A stretch of 64,000 bases of DNA from contig NZ_CP080545.1 in assembly GCF_019550795.1 (NCBI RefSeq), positions 4,436,001-4,500,000 of the forward strand, read 5' to 3'. The translations under genes and the position numbers were made by a program. Each line of letters opens with the position of its first letter. Positions within the stretch are counted from its first letter, which is position 1. The notes under the pieces are model-generated. The model was not told the origin of the DNA. It saw only the letters and a program-made list of their open reading frames with translations, and ran no database searches. Source of the DNA: Paenibacillus sp. sptzw28. GTDB lineage: Bacteria; Bacillota; Bacilli; Paenibacillales; Paenibacillaceae. Positions 42,970-52,697 of this stretch are shown piece by piece.

Positions 42970-44160
42970 ATGAGTAAAATTATTGCGGTATTTTTTCTTA
43001 TCATGTTTGTTATCGGTACGGATACGTTTCTGATCTCTCCACTTATTCCGACACTGCAGAGCCTGTTCGATGTCCCTACCGAAACGGCGGGATGGATGAT
43101 CGGAGCCTATACCTTGGGCTCGGCGGTATTTGCGCTGATAGCGGGGCCTTTGTCGGATGGATGGGATCGAAAAAAAGTGCTGCTAACCGGCCTTACCTGC
43201 TTCGCAGTTTCAACATGCTTATGCGGTTTCGCCGCCGACTTCTGGACCATGTGCCTGTTCCGTTTCATGGCGGGAGTCAGCGCGGCGTTTACAGCTCCGC
43301 AAGTGTGGGCATCGATTCCAACTCTGTTTCCGCCGGCCAAAATCAGCAAAGTTTTGGGAATCGCCTATGCAGGTCTCGCTGTCTCTCAAGCGCTCGGCGT
43401 GCCGATCGGAAGTCTTCTGGCAGCCGACAATTGGTCTCATCCATTCTGGGCGATCGGCATATTCTCACTGCTGCTGGCCGTCGCAGCCTATTTCGTCGTA
43501 CCCGGCATGAAACCGCAAGTGCAGCAAGGGGCTAAGCCATCCATACCAAGAAGATACATTCCACTGCTCACAAGCGGCAAAGCGAGAGGCACCTTCCTCG
43601 CCTATTTTTTTGTACACCTCGGAAGCAGCGCCGCCTTTGCTTTTCTCGGAAAATGGATGACGGACCGCTTTAACCTTTCGATAGACGAGGCTGGATATGT
43701 GATCATATTCTTGGGGCTTGGCAATTTGCTCGGCAGCCTATGCAGCCCTTATGTGTTAAAAGCATTAAATCAGTTTCAGACTATGACAGCAGGGATGCTC
43801 ATCGTTGCTGCGGCATATATCGTACTGCCTCATGTGTCGTCCGTTTATATAGTCAAAGGCGTTTATTTTCTCATATTCGCTATCCTCGGTGTCTTGTTCC
43901 CGCTTATGGTGGGGCTGCTGAACAGTTTAAATCCGACCATCCGCGGCACCATTTCAAGTCTGGCCACATCAACCATGAATGCGGCGACAACGTTCGGAGC
44001 CTGGACGGCGGGAATGCTTTATGCGGTGTTTAGCGGCTATTCTGCTGTAGGTATTTTTACGGCGATTTGCCTGGCATGCTCGCTGCTCGTATTTATCACA
44101 AGCGGAGTTCTGTCCACTCAAGCGGAAAAAGCAGTACCGAAAACCGAACCCGCAGCTTAA
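42970..44160 (+). CDS. MFS transporter, drug/metabolite efflux type (396 aa)
   Basis: Twelve-helix major facilitator of the DHA1/arabinose-efflux group: FVIGTDTFLISPLIPTL in helix 1, loop 2-3 motif AGPLSDGWDRKKVLL, helix 5 region ALGVPIGSLLA. Probably a proton-coupled exporter of a drug or sugar-like metabolite. The ATG at 42970 follows GGTG-AAG by about six bases; an ATG at 42958 is possible. Likely controlled by the divergent WYL protein. Confidence 0.9.
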   Translation: MSKIIAVFFLIMFVIGTDTFLISPLIPTLQSLFDVPTETAGWMIGAYTLGSAVFALIAGPLSDGWDRKKVLLTGLTCFAVSTCLCGFAADFWTMCLFRFMAGVSAAFTAPQVWASIPTLFPPAKISKVLGIAYAGLAVSQALGVPIGSLLAADNWSHPFWAIGIFSLLLAVAAYFVVPGMKPQVQQGAKPSIPRRYIPLLTSGKARGTFLAYFFVHLGSSAAFAFLGKWMTDRFNLSIDEAGYVIIFLGLGNLLGSLCSPYVLKALNQFQTMTAGMLIVAAAYIVLPHVSSVYIVKGVYFLIFAILGVLFPLMVGLLNSLNPTIRGTISSLATSTMNAATTFGAWTAGMLYAVFSGYSAVGIFTAICLACSLLVFITSGVLSTQAEKAVPKTEPAA

Positions 44161-44251
44161 CGCCTTACTTTTAACGGAGATAACTCATATCGCTCATGAT
44201 GTCTTCATAAATAAATATGAGATAAACTCAGTGTAGACGGGGGGAACAACT

Positions 44252-46270
44252 TTGGCCGGCGTGTTTCGGGTTGAGGGAAATCAACTGATCCGGCGATATG
44301 ATGCGGAACAGCTGTGGATCGAGCCTTGGGGAGCTAATAGTCTGCGTGTACGCGCAACAGAGCTTGATGAAATGCAGGAGGAAGACTGGGCACTGCTGCC
44401 ACATGAAGCAAGCAATGTTCATATTTCAGTTGTAGGACAAACAGCTTCCATTCAAAATGGGAATATTCGTGCTGAAATTTCTGCCGGAGGAAGGCTCACT
44501 TTTTTAAATAGAGCGGGTAAAATTCTATTGCAGGAATATGTTCGCAATCGGACGGAATTTCAGGAGTATAAAAGCGCACTTAACATCGAGGGACGCGAAT
44601 TCAAGCCAATTCTCGGCGGCGACTATAGTCTGACGGTCCGTTTCGAGTCAGATCCGGAAGAAAAAATATTCGGTATGGGACAGTATCAGCAGCCGTATCT
44701 GGATCTAAAAAACTGTACGCTGGAGCTGGCACAGCGAAACTCGCAGGCCAGCGTGCCCTTTGCCCTGTCCAGCTTGGGGTATGGCTTTCTCTGGAACAAT
44801 CCGGCTGTCGGCCAAGTGACCTTCGGGAAAAACGTAACAGAATGGGCGGTCGGTTACACGAAGCAGCTGGATTACTGGATTACCGCCGGGGATACGCCTG
44901 CTCAGATCGAAGAAGCCTATGCCCGGGTGACCGGAACGGTACCGATGATGCCCGCTTACGTCATGGGGTTATGGCAAAGCAAGATGCGGTATCAGACACA
45001 GCAAGAGCTGCTTACGGTTGCCAGGGAATACAAGCGTTTAGGCATTCCGATTTCCGTCATTGTGGCTGATTTCTTCCATTGGACCAAGATGGGAGAGTGG
45101 AGGTTCGATCCTGTTTACTGGCCGGACCCAGCCGCCATGGTCAGAGAGCTTAAGGAAATGGGGACCGAGCTTATGGTATCCATTTGGCCAACGGTTGACA
45201 AGAAAAGCGAGAATTACCCGGAGATGCTGCAAAAGGGTTTTCTGGTTCGTACAGAGCGAGGCGTTCGGGTAACGATGGAATTTGTTACCGACACCGTTTT
45301 TTATGATACAACCAATCCCGGAGCGCGGAACTATGTCTGGGAGAAAGTCAAGAAGAACTACTATGATATTGGGATTCGGGTTCTATGGCTGGATGAAGCC
45401 GAACCGGAATATTCCGTATACGACTTTGACAACTATAGGTACTTTGCGGGGCCGGTTGTGCAGATCGGCAATATATACCCTGTTATGTACGCTAAAGGGT
45501 TCTATGAGGGCATGACCGAAGCCGGACAGAAGGATATCATCAACCTTATTCGCTGCGCTTGGGCAGGCAGTCAGCGATATGGCGCGCTTGTCTGGTCCGG
45601 CGATATCGATTCGAGCTTCAAATCGATGCGGATCCAGCTCAGGGCCGGGCTTAACATGGGTCTGGCGGGCATACCTTGGTGGACTACAGATATCGGCGGG
45701 TTCCACGGCGGCAATCCGAACGATCCCTCCTTTCGCGAGCTGATGATCCGATGGTTCGAATATGCGACCTTTTGTCCCATTTTGCGTATGCATGGCGCTC
45801 GGGAGCCGCATATCCCGCCTTTGGGGACTAGCGGAGGAGGCTTGATGGAAAGCGGCGCCCCGAATGAAGTATGGAGCTATGGCGAAGAAGCTTTTGAGAT
45901 TTTCAAGAAATATATCTTCATTCGCCAGCGGCTTCGCCCTTACATCACCGGGCTGATGAAGGCCGCTCATGAGAAGGGAACTCCTCCGATGCGGCCGCTG
46001 TTCTATGATTTCCCGCACGATCGCGAAGCCTGGAACATAGAAGATGAATTCATGTTTGGTCCTGATCTTCTCGTTGCCCCCGTGCTTTATGAAGGAGCAA
46101 GAGCAAGAAGGGTTTATTTGCCTAAAGACTCGTCATGGACAGAGATAAGGACGGGAAACATTCACCATGGCGGTACGTGGATCTCGAGTGATGCGCCAAT
46201 TGATGATATACCATTATTTTTGAGGGATGGCGCTTATTTGCCTATTAGGGCGGTTAATTCAAATTCATAA
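44252..46270 (+). CDS. GH31 alpha-glycosidase, alpha-xylosidase-like (672 aa)
   Basis: Cytoplasmic family GH31 enzyme with N-terminal beta-sandwich (about 1-230), TIM barrel with nucleophile Asp near 381 in VLWLDEAEPE and acid/base Asp near 451 in WSGDIDSSF, and C-terminal sandwiches. The WLDEAEPE form is typical of YicI-like alpha-xylosidases. The start is TTG, seven bases after GGGGGG. Its last 17 bases overlap the convergent alditol oxidase gene. May act on xyloglucan-derived isoprimeverose-type sugars (inference). Confidence 0.9.
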   Translation: MAGVFRVEGNQLIRRYDAEQLWIEPWGANSLRVRATELDEMQEEDWALLPHEASNVHISVVGQTASIQNGNIRAEISAGGRLTFLNRAGKILLQEYVRNRTEFQEYKSALNIEGREFKPILGGDYSLTVRFESDPEEKIFGMGQYQQPYLDLKNCTLELAQRNSQASVPFALSSLGYGFLWNNPAVGQVTFGKNVTEWAVGYTKQLDYWITAGDTPAQIEEAYARVTGTVPMMPAYVMGLWQSKMRYQTQQELLTVAREYKRLGIPISVIVADFFHWTKMGEWRFDPVYWPDPAAMVRELKEMGTELMVSIWPTVDKKSENYPEMLQKGFLVRTERGVRVTMEFVTDTVFYDTTNPGARNYVWEKVKKNYYDIGIRVLWLDEAEPEYSVYDFDNYRYFAGPVVQIGNIYPVMYAKGFYEGMTEAGQKDIINLIRCAWAGSQRYGALVWSGDIDSSFKSMRIQLRAGLNMGLAGIPWWTTDIGGFHGGNPNDPSFRELMIRWFEYATFCPILRMHGAREPHIPPLGTSGGGLMESGAPNEVWSYGEEAFEIFKKYIFIRQRLRPYITGLMKAAHEKGTPPMRPLFYDFPHDREAWNIEDEFMFGPDLLVAPVLYEGARARRVYLPKDSSWTEIRTGNIHHGGTWISSDAPIDDIPLFLRDGAYLPIRAVNSNS

Positions 46271-47522
46271 TATATTTATTTAAGAAGGCGTTGCGGAACT
46301 TTCCTTGGGGATCACAATCAAGGAGAAGTTGCCGAAAGTCGGGAAGTTTCTCGTAGAGCGATTGCAGCCGGGCGGGCGGCATGGTGAACAGCTTGCCCCA
46401 GTGCGGGCGGGCATGGAAGGGTGCAAGCTGCTTTTCGATAATCGGCAGCACTTGCTTAACTGCCCCCCAATCCGCTTTCCAAGTAAAGTGGATAGCAACT
46501 GACTCCCGATTGTAGCAAGGGCTCATCCATAAAGTGTCTGCTGCAATCGTGCGCACCTCGGAGATATGAAGAAGCGGCGATATATACTCCCGCAGGCGGT
46601 CAATCGCACACAAAGCGTCATATGCATCCTGGCGCGGCACGAAATACTCGCTTTGCAGTTCTTCTCCCGCGCTTGGGGTGAAATCCATGCGAAAGTGCGG
46701 CAGCCGTTCGTACCACGGCCCCGGAATGCCCATCTGTTCGTTGCAATTCTCCGATGTGAGGCCCGGCACCGGGTGCCGGTGTGCAGTTGAGAGTGCGGCG
46801 CCGAAAAATTCAGGTTCCGCATGACCGGGGGCTTGATCCGTTATTCTCCGCTTCACCCAAACCTGATTGAACGCCGCATTCTTCCAATCCGAAAACAGAC
46901 TGACACTGTAGGCACTGGAAAAGATATCGTCAAACCGGTCTTTAAGATTCGCCAAGGGCAAGTTTTCGTATACATACTGACTCATCTGAAACACCGGGAC
47001 CACATCCAAAGTGATTTGCGTCACTACACCCAGTCCGCCAAGTCCGACAACCGCTCCTGCAATGAGTCCGTCTTGCTGTTCGTGGGAGAACACGGTCGTC
47101 TCTCCATCCGCTTTGACGACCTCGATGGAATGGACCGCTGTAGCAAGATTGCCGTTCCGATCACCGGAGCCATGCGTCGCAGTTGCGCACGCGCCTGCAA
47201 CGGTAATGTGCGGCAGCGACGCCAAATTGTGCAGCGCGTAGCCGTTGCTGTGAAGAAACAAGCACAGCTCCCCATACCGGATTCCGGCTTCGACCGTTAC
47301 CTTGTTGAGGGTGCGGTCCAGTGATATCACCCGGTTAAGCTTCTGAAGCGAGAGAAGGCTTCCGGTACAATCCGCGATGCCATTAAACGAGTGGCGCGTG
47401 CCAAGCACCTTGATTCGACTGCTGCGAGCCACCAATTCTTTCACTTGACCCACGTCCTCGGGGACATGGAGTTTCGAGGCACTATACCTGTAGTTACCTG
47501 CCCAGTTTCGATTAGTTTCCAC
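46254..47522 (-). CDS. FAD-linked alditol (xylitol/sorbitol) oxidase-like protein (422 aa)
   Basis: VAO-type flavoprotein with N-terminal FAD-binding domain (VLGTRHSFNG with His44 as probable covalent FAD site; LPHITVAGACATATHGSG) and a C-terminal ALO-type domain ending in HPWGK-like RPHWGKLF and RNAFLNKYI. Resembles Streptomyces AldO, which oxidises xylitol and sorbitol to the aldose with hydrogen peroxide formation. The start is GTG, nine bases after AAGGAG. Confidence 0.88.
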   Translation of the reverse strand: METNRNWAGNYRYSASKLHVPEDVGQVKELVARSSRIKVLGTRHSFNGIADCTGSLLSLQKLNRVISLDRTLNKVTVEAGIRYGELCLFLHSNGYALHNLASLPHITVAGACATATHGSGDRNGNLATAVHSIEVVKADGETTVFSHEQQDGLIAGAVVGLGGLGVVTQITLDVVPVFQMSQYVYENLPLANLKDRFDDIFSSAYSVSLFSDWKNAAFNQVWVKRRITDQAPGHAEPEFFGAALSTAHRHPVPGLTSENCNEQMGIPGPWYERLPHFRMDFTPSAGEELQSEYFVPRQDAYDALCAIDRLREYISPLLHISEVRTIAADTLWMSPCYNRESVAIHFTWKADWGAVKQVLPIIEKQLAPFHARPHWGKLFTMPPARLQSLYEKLPDFRQLLLDCDPQGKFRNAFLNKYIMNLN

Positions 47523-47605
47523 GTACTCGTACTCCTTCCAGAAGGACTAGTCCGTTATACAAACTTTATTATTAAGTCTACCACTTAATATTCTGCAGGC
47601 ACATA

Positions 47606-48061
47606 TCAGAAATCAGAGTATAACCCTCTATTCTTGATCCATTCATAAAGTTTGTTAAAAACTTTTCCTGTATCCCCATTCATTTGATATTGTTTATTTT
47701 CACTAATAATAATTCCAGATTCACTGATATCGAAGGAATAATTAGTTAAAGCGCCTTCCCTATTTCGATAAAAGATAATCATCAAAATTAGTCTATCGGT
47801 GCTCCCTTGATATGTTTTAAGTTCTCGACTATACGACACTGAATCTAGTAAGTTGATCATCTCACTAATATTTGTTTTCTCATTAAAATGCATTGAATAA
47901 TGATGGATTTCACCTTGAGAATTAATGATAAAATCGATCTTTTCAACTTGATTTGTATGCCTCATAACATTTTGAATCTTTAGTGGGTAAGCAAAGTACC
48001 AAATTAGTCCTAAAAGAACGAAAGCAACCATGATGAATATTAGAAGGCGCAATTTCTTCAC
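47606..48061 (-). CDS. Small membrane-anchored hypothetical protein (151 aa)
   Basis: No family recognised. One N-terminal hydrophobic segment (LRLLIFIMVAFVLLGLIWYF, about 4-23) followed by an extracytoplasmic domain of about 125 residues rich in strands. The start is a GTG at 48061, nine bases after GGGGG; a longer frame to 48163 has no site. Base composition is clearly more AT-rich than the surroundings, which may mark recent arrival. Confidence 0.7.
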   Translation of the reverse strand: MKKLRLLIFIMVAFVLLGLIWYFAYPLKIQNVMRHTNQVEKIDFIINSQGEIHHYSMHFNEKTNISEMINLLDSVSYSRELKTYQGSTDRLILMIIFYRNREGALTNYSFDISESGIIISENKQYQMNGDTGKVFNKLYEWIKNRGLYSDF

Positions 48062-48190
48062 TAAAAGTATCCCCCGCTCATTTGAACACTTTTTTGCACT
48101 TTCATCTCCGTGATTGCGGCAATTATTAATGCCTGCTTCTATGGTAGTTCCAAGGGAGCGCAATTCGAATTTTATTGGCTTAAGAACTAC

Positions 48191-49117
48191 TCACGTGCTT
48201 AAGCTGAGAAGAAAGTTACGAGTACTGTAGTAGGCATCTTCCCACCCCATTTTTGCATAGAAACGAAGTCCATCCATTCCTTTAAAATAATAGGCTCCAA
48301 TTAATCTCTCTTTGAAATCCGGGATCATAATTCCAACTTTGGCTTGATAGTCTTGATAAGCTCGAATTACTTCACGCCCTTCCATGTGTCTATCGAGGAT
48401 TGCGAGATCGATAAGAAAATCGCCATATGCACAGTTGCCATCAATGATACCGGTTATACTTGTGCCGTCGGACAGGATATTCCATTGGTGAAAATCCCCA
48501 TGGATAAAGTAGCGGTGGGGTTCATTATAGGGTAAGTAAGCCATTAAACGGCAATAACATTCATCGAACACGTCTTTTTCCAAACAAGTACTTTGAAATA
48601 AGTCGTACCAATTCTCCCAGAAGCTCCCTGTCTGATCCTCTGCAAATGATGTAACACAATAGTCCTTCCACGTTTGAAATGCTCCGTCACCTTTAGGCCC
48701 GATCCACCCATACCCGCTGGTTGGCCCGAGATCCACATGGTTTAGATGTGTCAATATCCTTATAAGCTCTGGAAGTTGGCGGGTTTGCTGCTCAGCTGGG
48801 AAGTCCGCTAGATTACGGCCATCAATCCGTTCCATTATGGAATATGCTATATGTCCGGCTTTCCCTTGTCCAATGCATTTGGGAAACGGAATACCCTGGC
48901 TGGAGAGCAGGTCCGAAATATAGTGTTCTGTTTGATACGCTCCCTCCATGTCACTGAATTTAATGACGTAACCTTTTCCTTCATGGCTGAAGGAGAAAAC
49001 ACTGCTCAAGTTACCGCCAGCCATTGGCGTTATTTCGGCTACTTTAGAACCTAGATGAGCCCTCAGTACACCCTCAACCTCGCTTATATCTAAGCTTGGT
49101 TTTTCATATGCAGTCAT
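48191..49117 (-). CDS. Aminoglycoside-phosphotransferase-like kinase (308 aa)
   Basis: APH/choline-kinase fold. N-lobe GKGYVIKFSDMEG with the ATP-binding Lys, catalytic loop FIHGDFHQWNIL (His-Gly-Asp...Asn), metal-binding Asp in GIIDGNCAYGDFLIDLA. The GAGGGGGTG site precedes the ATG by six bases. Substrate unknown; the family includes antibiotic kinases and metabolic kinases. It lies in the AT-richer patch with the small membrane protein. Confidence 0.85.
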   Translation of the reverse strand: MTAYEKPSLDISEVEGVLRAHLGSKVAEITPMAGGNLSSVFSFSHEGKGYVIKFSDMEGAYQTEHYISDLLSSQGIPFPKCIGQGKAGHIAYSIMERIDGRNLADFPAEQQTRQLPELIRILTHLNHVDLGPTSGYGWIGPKGDGAFQTWKDYCVTSFAEDQTGSFWENWYDLFQSTCLEKDVFDECYCRLMAYLPYNEPHRYFIHGDFHQWNILSDGTSITGIIDGNCAYGDFLIDLAILDRHMEGREVIRAYQDYQAKVGIMIPDFKERLIGAYYFKGMDGLRFYAKMGWEDAYYSTRNFLLSLST

Positions 49118-49277
49118 CGCTTACACCCCCTCATTCGTACAAAACCTTTATGATCTGCTCTATACTGCCGATACGTACTTTTCCGAGTTTGACTTTCTAA
49201 TTTGAGGAAGCGAAGCAAATAAATCTTACTTCACTGCCGTTAAACATGTATCCGTCGTCTAATTGGCATTGTAAGCT

Positions 49278-50285
49278 CTAACAGTCCTCAAGCGGCTGGA
49301 ACAAGAACGGTGCTCCGTTCACATAAGCTCTCAAAATCGCTTGCGCGTAGGGCTGCTCTTCAATTAAGCCTTCAGTCTCAAGCGGATTCTCCGCATGGAA
49401 GCTGTATGCCTCGATGATTGCCATGATGAAGAAGCACTCCAGCTTCGGCATGGCTTCGTCATCCAATGGTCTGACCCTCTCGTATCCTTCGATGAAATGA
49501 ACTCTCTGCGCCGGATGCAGCCCCATGATCGACTGAGCTATGTCGTATAGATGATAGCCGAAGCCACACCTGCCAAAATCGATAGGATACGGCTCGCCAT
49601 CCCGAAAAACGACGTTGCCATTGTGTAAGTCCGCATGGATCATCCCATAGTTCCGTTTGTGGCTTATTAATGTGCTGAGACGGTCTGCCACTTTAGTTGC
49701 GGCCATGGTGTACAATCCGAAGGCTTCATCCGAAATGAAATGCCGGTGATTCAGTCCCAGATGCGCCCAGTCCCTTTGAAAGCTACTGCTTCCCCATGAA
49801 GGGCGCACAAAGCCGGCGGATGGGCTAAAATCAACGCTTGCTTCGTGGAGGCTCGCCATCATCGCTCCCATTTTGCGGATGGCCTCCTCTGTGAGTCCTC
49901 CTCTATCCAAGCGTTCTCCTTCAATCCATCTTAAAAAAGTCGCATAGAACATTTTCCCGCAGCTTGTCGAAGTTTCCGTGACGAAGGCTCCTTCCCGATT
50001 CGGTAATGCTTCTGGCAAGATAAGACCCTTTCTCTTCATCGCTGACAGCCATTCCAGTTCGGAGTTGGTTTCCTCAGGCGGTTTGCCCGCCGGGTGAATG
50101 CGCAGCAAAAACTGTTCTCCCTCGCCGGCCACTATACGGAACGTTACATGTTCGGATAATTGAATGAAGTGGATGGAACTCCAGTCTGCCTCATATTCCT
50201 GCAGGGCGTTAAGCGCTGCTTCCTTCGCCTGTTTTAGCGTATGGCGCCGATTTATCTCGGAATCTATCTGAAAGCCGCTTTTCAT
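49278..50285 (-). CDS. Aminoglycoside-phosphotransferase/homoserine-kinase-II-like protein (335 aa)
   Basis: Second APH-fold kinase, not closely similar to its neighbour. Catalytic loop MIHADLHNGNVVF and metal-binding YPIDFGRCGFGYHLYDIA are intact; N-lobe HVTFRIVAGEGEQFLLRIH. AAAGGGG precedes the ATG by six bases. No resistance substrate can be assigned. Resembles general metabolic APH proteins common in Paenibacillaceae. Confidence 0.85.
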   Translation of the reverse strand: MKSGFQIDSEINRRHTLKQAKEAALNALQEYEADWSSIHFIQLSEHVTFRIVAGEGEQFLLRIHPAGKPPEETNSELEWLSAMKRKGLILPEALPNREGAFVTETSTSCGKMFYATFLRWIEGERLDRGGLTEEAIRKMGAMMASLHEASVDFSPSAGFVRPSWGSSSFQRDWAHLGLNHRHFISDEAFGLYTMAATKVADRLSTLISHKRNYGMIHADLHNGNVVFRDGEPYPIDFGRCGFGYHLYDIAQSIMGLHPAQRVHFIEGYERVRPLDDEAMPKLECFFIMAIIEAYSFHAENPLETEGLIEEQPYAQAILRAYVNGAPFLFQPLEDC

Positions 50286-50420
50286 GGCAATCCCCTTTTG
50301 TTAATTGTTCTTTCCAACATTGTAACAGGCAAGAGAGCTTTCATCGCGGTAATTTATTTTTTAAACTGTATTTACCTCTGCCGGCAGCCTATGAGCAAAG
50401 CTTGGAAGATGGTAAAAAAA

Positions 50421-50447
50421 CAGACGTTCCATCAAGAGGAACGTCTG
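50421..50447 (-). terminator. Terminator of the GH43/FGE/sulfatase genes
   Basis: CAGACGTTCC and GGAACGTCTG form a perfect 10-bp stem followed by seven T on the minus strand. Confidence 0.85.
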
Positions 50448-50475
50448 CCTGCATTATTTTCTGCTTACGCACAAT

Positions 50476-51405
50476 TTAGTACCCGTTTTTTATCCTGTTG
50501 TACTCGTCCATTGTTATGGAAAGCACGGTTCCATGCTTGAAACGGTAAGGGAAGCTGAAGCTTTCATCAGATCGGATAAAGCGTCCGCTGTCAATCTCAT
50601 CGGCTATAAAAGGAACATACCCCTGTCCCTCTCCCTCGACTCCGAAAAAGTCCAGCATCAGGCACCACTTACCATTACTGAGCTTATATGCTGTAGGTGC
50701 TTCATAGGCAGTGTGGCCGAGCTTTGCCATTTCCTCATTAAAAGCCTCGATTATTGTGTATTCACCGGTGAGGGTTTCTCCCCTTTGCAGAATAATCCCT
50801 TCGGGGTTTGCCTCGCTTTTCAAGAACCGGTAGAACAAGCCGTTGTCTTCGTATATGGCGGAATCAATTACTCCGCTGTCCTCCTTCCTGAACAGGAGCT
50901 GCGGTTTCGAGAAGTTTTCAAAATCCTTTGTTCGAGAATAATAGATTGCTTTACGCTCGTAATTATCCGAAACGTGAGGCGATGACCAGTGAATGACGTA
51001 GTCTTGTTCCAAATGATCGTAAATCACATCCGGCGCCCAATGACAGCCCAAATCCTCATCGCCTAATTCGATCATTCTCTGCTCCGACCAGTTCACAAGA
51101 TCATCGGATTCCCACAAGGAAAGGCATCTGCTTCCCTCTCTGACAATGTTCCCCCAGCTTCCCCTATACTTGGAATTAAAAGAGTTGGCAAGGCTCAAGT
51201 CGGTGGCAATGATATAAAATTTGCCGTACTTTGTTCGCACGATTGTGTGGTCTCGAACTCCCTTTTCACCTTTTTCACTCCAGAGGACGGGTTGTCCGCC
51301 GTTTACCTGTTCCCAATTAAATCCGTCAGTACTGAGCGCAAAATAGATCTGCTCGCCATCAGGGGTTTTCTTTTCTTTAAAATGTACAAACAAATAGGCT
51401 TCCAT
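50476..51405 (-). CDS. GH43-like glycosidase (309 aa)
   Basis: Single five-bladed propeller domain of the GH43/62 superfamily without signal peptide. Asp candidates in VRDHTIVR and HWAPDVIYD, Glu in YEAPTAY match the catalytic triad pattern. Likely an arabinosidase or xylosidase; subfamily not assigned. GAGGAG is 12 bases before the ATG. Last gene of the second glycan locus, after the sulfatase and FGE genes. The 255-bp gap to the FGE gene shows nothing clear. Confidence 0.82.
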   Translation of the reverse strand: MEAYLFVHFKEKKTPDGEQIYFALSTDGFNWEQVNGGQPVLWSEKGEKGVRDHTIVRTKYGKFYIIATDLSLANSFNSKYRGSWGNIVREGSRCLSLWESDDLVNWSEQRMIELGDEDLGCHWAPDVIYDHLEQDYVIHWSSPHVSDNYERKAIYYSRTKDFENFSKPQLLFRKEDSGVIDSAIYEDNGLFYRFLKSEANPEGIILQRGETLTGEYTIIEAFNEEMAKLGHTAYEAPTAYKLSNGKWCLMLDFFGVEGEGQGYVPFIADEIDSGRFIRSDESFSFPYRFKHGTVLSITMDEYNRIKNGY

Positions 51406-51660
51406 TCGTATAAAATACTCCTCTCAACGTCCGTAGCAGGCATATCCTGATTCCGTTGTTAGACATGCAGGCTCTGATAACCTTATATCATACACGATGC
51501 GTGCCGGCAATCTCTTCTTACGGCCTCGGAAGAATCATCAGATGTTCCAACACTTCAGCCTGATTCCGTTCCATTAATCCATTCACTTATTTGTTAAAGA
51601 AGATGATCGCACTTCACGGGGTGACCGTGGTTTTTCCGATGAACCGATTTGTTAAGGTGC

Positions 51661-52638
51661 TCAAGTGTCAGCAGCACAGCGAAAACCGATATTTCCGGTG
51701 GAGCTGTCCGGCGTATTTTGGCTGCGGGCAGCTGCACGGTAGCGATTGCAGTAGGATTTGTGGCATAAATACGAACCGCCGCGCATGACACGGCTCGTCC
51801 CCTTCGGCGGCCCGGCAGGGTTCGACCGCGGTCCGTTCATATGAAAGGTCGGGCTAAACCAGTCCGTGCACCACTCCCAAACATTGCCGGCCGTTTGATA
51901 AAGGCCGAATCCGTTCGGCTCATAGGACTTAACTGGCGCCGTGCCGATATAGCCGTCACTGGCATTGTTTTTTGTAGGGAATTTCCCTTGCCAAATATTG
52001 CACATATGTCTACCGCCGGGTTTGATCTCATCCCCCCAAGGATATCGTTTCTGACCGAGTCCTCCGCGGGCCGCAAACTCCCATTCAGCCTCTGTCGGCA
52101 GCCGTTTGCCCGCCCATCTGCAGTAAGCTTCTGCGTCATTCCAGGAAACATGGATAACCGGATGATCGAGCCTCTCTTCGATCCCCGAGCCGGGTCCTTC
52201 CGGCGCACGCCAGCTGGCGCTTTCGACTGCAAGCCACCATGGCGTTTGCACAGGGGAACCCAAGACCTTGACTTCGGCTTCGGCTACAAACGAATGAAAG
52301 ACGTATGACCATCCGAATGTTTCCGCTTCCGTTACATACCCGGTGGCATCTGCAAACTTCCGGAACTCCATATTGGTTACCGCATATGGATCGATATAGA
52401 ACGGAGTGATGGTGACGGCCCGCACCGGACCCTCTCCATCCGAAGGAAAGCCCTCATGATCATCAGTTCCCATCAGTAACTCCCCGCCCGGCAAATAAAT
52501 CATATCCTGCTTGGCTGGTTGTGCAGAGGGGGCAGTGTGATTCGCTTCATTCGTTGTGTCCCGCTCCCCTGAAATGTACGTTAAGGAAGCCTGATTTCTG
52601 GAAACGGAGCAGCAGGAAGGCTTATTTGTTTCAGTCAT
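51661..52638 (-). CDS. Formylglycine-generating enzyme (SUMF1 family, 325 aa)
   Basis: Converts the active-site Cys of sulfatases to formylglycine, using copper and oxygen. The FGE fold is clear: YLPGGELLMGTDD, HPVIHVSWNDAEAYCRWAG, RLPTEAEWEFAARGG, AGNVWEWC, MRGGSYLCHKSYCNRYR. The catalytic Cys pair lies in YLCHKSYC (Cys292 and Cys297). The second ATG (52638) has GAGG at eight bases. It directly follows a sulfatase with the matching Cys-type motif, its evident client. Confidence 0.95.
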   Translation of the reverse strand: MTETNKPSCCSVSRNQASLTYISGERDTTNEANHTAPSAQPAKQDMIYLPGGELLMGTDDHEGFPSDGEGPVRAVTITPFYIDPYAVTNMEFRKFADATGYVTEAETFGWSYVFHSFVAEAEVKVLGSPVQTPWWLAVESASWRAPEGPGSGIEERLDHPVIHVSWNDAEAYCRWAGKRLPTEAEWEFAARGGLGQKRYPWGDEIKPGGRHMCNIWQGKFPTKNNASDGYIGTAPVKSYEPNGFGLYQTAGNVWEWCTDWFSPTFHMNGPRSNPAGPPKGTSRVMRGGSYLCHKSYCNRYRAAARSQNTPDSSTGNIGFRCAADT

Positions 52639-52697
52639 ATTCATCGCCTCACTATCGATAGGATGAAATTATATGTAAGCTTCCGGATGACTTTCCA

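Noticed and set aside
46254..46270. Possible annotation error where GH31 and alditol oxidase overlap
   Set aside because: Both C-termini end naturally and the 17-bp convergent overlap is harmless.
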